Of a DNA stretch of 36,209 nucleotides, positions 34,362 to 36,209 are shown piece by piece; within the stretch, counting starts at the first letter, position 1; every line of letters begins with the position of its first letter. The notes beneath the pieces are model-generated. The model was not told where the DNA came from and did not search any database. It saw only the letters and a program-made list of their open reading frames with translations. The translations under genes were made by a program, and so were the position numbers. The DNA is from Bacteroidota bacterium (lineage in GTDB: Bacteria; Bacteroidota; Bacteroidia; Chitinophagales; Saprospiraceae), in contig SBHD01000325.1 in NCBI GenBank assembly GCA_006226345.1, positions 1 through 36,209 on the forward strand. Direction: 5' to 3'.

Positions 34362-34997
34362 CTAAAATTCTGATTTTGAACGTTTGACCAATGCATGATG
34401 AATGGCGAGTACCTGTGGGATAAGTTGATGCCTGCCGTCATTCCGAATTACATAGTCTGCCAATGCCGTTTTTTCCGATTCCGGCATCTGGTTTCGGATC
34501 CTGGCCCGGACAGCATCATCTGTCACACCATCCCGTTGCATTACCCGCTCAATACGCACCTCTTCCGGTGCTGTAACCACAATAAGCGCATCCAAATTTT
34601 TGTGTCCGCCACTTTCAATCAACAAAGCCGCTTCCCGGAGCGTATACGGACAGCCTGTCCGGGCTTGTTCAAGATGCCAGTCCAGGCTATGCCCTTCTAC
34701 AGCAGGATGCACGATCTGATTCAACGCATCCAGTTTCAGGCGGTCCGAAAACACAGCATTTGCAACAAAAGACCGGTTGTAGGTTCCATCCTTCAGGTAT
34801 GCATCCGGCCCCAACAATCCGACAATAGCGGACTTTATACCCGGATCATGCGTGATCAGCCATTTGGCCCAATGATCGGCATCATAGACAGGAATACCCA
34901 GTGTCTGGAAGATCTGGCAGACGGTGGTTTTCCCACTTCCGATGCCGCCGGTGATACCGACGCGCAGGCATTTTCTTGCAGGTTGACGAACGGGCAT
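34362..34997 (-). CDS. coaE: Dephospho-CoA kinase
   Basis: 211 aa from the ATG at 34997; the frame extends 72 bp upstream into the cyclase gene, but this start gives the usual length and the normal spacing. P-loop GITGGIGSGKTT (G14-T25, with the family's GGIGSGKT), the substrate-contacting YDAD (residues 42-45), and LNQIVHPAV and REAALLIESG, which are typical of CoaE. It phosphorylates the 3'-hydroxyl of dephospho-CoA, the last step of CoA synthesis. It begins four bases after the stop codon of the lycopene cyclase, so the two are translated from one message. Confidence 0.95.
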   Translation of the reverse strand: MPVRQPARKCLRVGITGGIGSGKTTVCQIFQTLGIPVYDADHWAKWLITHDPGIKSAIVGLLGPDAYLKDGTYNRSFVANAVFSDRLKLDALNQIVHPAVEGHSLDWHLEQARTGCPYTLREAALLIESGGHKNLDALIVVTAPEEVRIERVMQRDGVTDDAVRARIRNQMPESEKTALADYVIRNDGRHQLIPQVLAIHHALVKRSKSEF

Positions 34998-35001
34998 ACG
35001 G

Positions 35002-36209
35002 TCAATTTCTGAGCAGCCTGGGAAGTTGGCGGGCAAAGGCCTTGAGGAAGGGGCCAGTTGGTGGAGCACCTACCAGGCGTAAGTTTTCGGCAAATGTAGT
35101 CTCCTCATCTAAAAATCGCAGTACCAGATCGGGTGGAAGTTTCGCAAACAGGCTGGAAAACACCGTGCTCCCTAATTGATTATTGTCCTGCAAAACCTGG
35201 AGAAATATACTATCCAACGCACGAAAGGTTCGGCTGGATCGCAGGATTGCCGTATTGGGAGCGCCTGTCCTGTCCCAGTCCGCCACAAAATGCCGGATCC
35301 GGTGAATTGTCCGTTTAAATGCGTAACCACTGGAGGGTTTGACAAAACCACCGGCAGTACCTATATGAATGATATTGCCGGTTGGGGTGGCAGGAAACCG
35401 GAAATCAGTCATGGGGATCACACCAAATTCCTCTTCCAAAATCCTGAATTGCCGGATGGATAGCAGATCCGTAACGTAATCCTTCAGGGCATCGTCATAG
35501 GCACTTGCCGGAAGCAAGGCTGGCGAAAACACTGTAAATTCCACGAGGGCACGGTTGGCCTCCAGGGGCAATACATATACGAAACGGGTCTCTCCCTGCT
35601 GGGGTATACGAAAGTCCATAAAGGTTATTGATGCAGGGTCAAAAACCGGGGTCTCCGTTTGGACCATCCAGCCTTTAAAATGCTGGAGCAGGCGGATCGC
35701 TCGCTTGTCGTCTGCAGCAATAAATCCTCCGGATGAGATTGGGGGACGTGGGAAAACAGTAGAAGGCTCCGGTAGTATTGCAACGTTCGTCATGGCCGAA
35801 TTGAAGATCAGGCCCGCTTCGATTGCTCCATGGTCGGTAACGACTGTTCCGGTGTTTGCCTCCAGAGCAGTAATATTGGCAGTCAGGAAATCAACATTGG
35901 GATTTTGGGCTACCTCCTCTCTTGCCCAATTGTAAAAATCAACACCCCGGATCATATGGTAGCGATAAGGTGCAATTGCCATTCGCAGATCCAGATTTTG
36001 AGCCAGGAAATTACACGTATCCCATGATTTGCAAATAACCGGAGGCAGGTATTCCTCGTCTGTAGCCCAAAAGCACCAGGTCCGGTCGTTTTTTCTTTTT
36101 GTTTCCCGGTCAATAAGCACTATGCGCATATCCCGGAATCCAGGGGTTCTGGACAGTTCAACCGCAAGGGTCAATCCGGAAAGTCCACCACCAGCAATGG
36201 CTATATCAT
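35002..36209 (-). CDS. crtY: Lycopene cyclase (CrtY-type), 5'-truncated
   Basis: The frame is open to the right edge of the window, so only the first few residues are missing; 401 residues are visible. The N-terminal Rossmann motif DIAIAGGGLSGLTLA begins at the edge. Further family features are NDRTWCFWAT near the start, FNSAMTNV, FMDFRIPQQGETRFVYVLPL, ALVEFTVFSP, GVIPMTDFRF and HIGTAGGFVKPSSGYAF. CrtY-type enzymes form the beta-rings of beta-carotene from lycopene using a redox cofactor without net redox change. The gene overlaps the upstream carotenoid context only by inference, since no other carotenoid gene is in view. It is followed four bases later by coaE. A TTG at 36174 is not the start: the frame and the glycine-rich motif continue upstream. 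Confidence 0.92.
   Translation of the reverse strand, partial: DIAIAGGGLSGLTLAVELSRTPGFRDMRIVLIDRETKRKNDRTWCFWATDEEYLPPVICKSWDTCNFLAQNLDLRMAIAPYRYHMIRGVDFYNWAREEVAQNPNVDFLTANITALEANTGTVVTDHGAIEAGLIFNSAMTNVAILPEPSTVFPRPPISSGGFIAADDKRAIRLLQHFKGWMVQTETPVFDPASITFMDFRIPQQGETRFVYVLPLEANRALVEFTVFSPALLPASAYDDALKDYVTDLLSIRQFRILEEEFGVIPMTDFRFPATPTGNIIHIGTAGGFVKPSSGYAFKRTIHRIRHFVADWDRTGAPNTAILRSSRTFRALDSIFLQVLQDNNQLGSTVFSSLFAKLPPDLVLRFLDEETTFAENLRLVGAPPTGPFLKAFARQLPRLLRN

Overview
The window looks like a chromosomal segment of a Bacteroidota bacterium, most likely from the Saprospiria (Saprospiraceae-like). Evidence: giant secreted proteins with the gliding-motility-associated / type B type IX secretion (T9SS) C-terminal domain and SprB-type repeats, a type B L31 protein, the Bacteroidota-type fused GlmU-like protein, a CrtY-type lycopene cyclase, signal peptides ending in Ala-Gln, and -7 boxes of the form TAnnTTTG. 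This placement is inference from protein families; no rRNA is present.

Layout. (1) 2-17731 (+): three consecutive very large cell-surface or secreted proteins (at least 1408, 2191 and 2109 aa; the first is cut by the window edge). All end in the same cassette: one Cys-pair Ig-like unit, one SprB-like repeat, a short linker and the T9SS type B sorting domain. The second and third carry 20 and 18 Ig-like units in tandem; the first instead carries three copies of a ~267-aa composite module. Strong terminators follow the second and third genes. (2) 17816-23581: an Lrp/AsnC regulator (-) diverging from a CtpA-type S41 protease (+), then a leftward group: RlmI-type 23S rRNA methyltransferase, dienelactone-hydrolase-like lipoprotein and a membrane-anchored DUF4230-like protein. 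(3) 23894-29048 (+): a KamA-like radical SAM protein, a Tat-exported cupin-like protein, a small S4 RNA-binding protein, a DEAD-box helicase and RmuC. (4) 29038-36209 (-): a small secreted protein, GluQ-RS, a TPR lipoprotein, PurM, the GlmU-family protein, L31 type B with its own promoter and terminator, CoaE, and a lycopene cyclase cut by the right edge.

How they fit together. The left half is a surface-protein locus, probably adhesins or matrix proteins exported by Sec and then T9SS. The right half is mostly housekeeping: purine synthesis, CoA, cell-wall sugar nucleotides, ribosome and RNA maintenance, carotenoids. The least explained items are the modular relationship among the three giant proteins and the KamA-like/cupin pair. 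No tRNA, rRNA, CRISPR array, insertion sequence or phage gene was seen.
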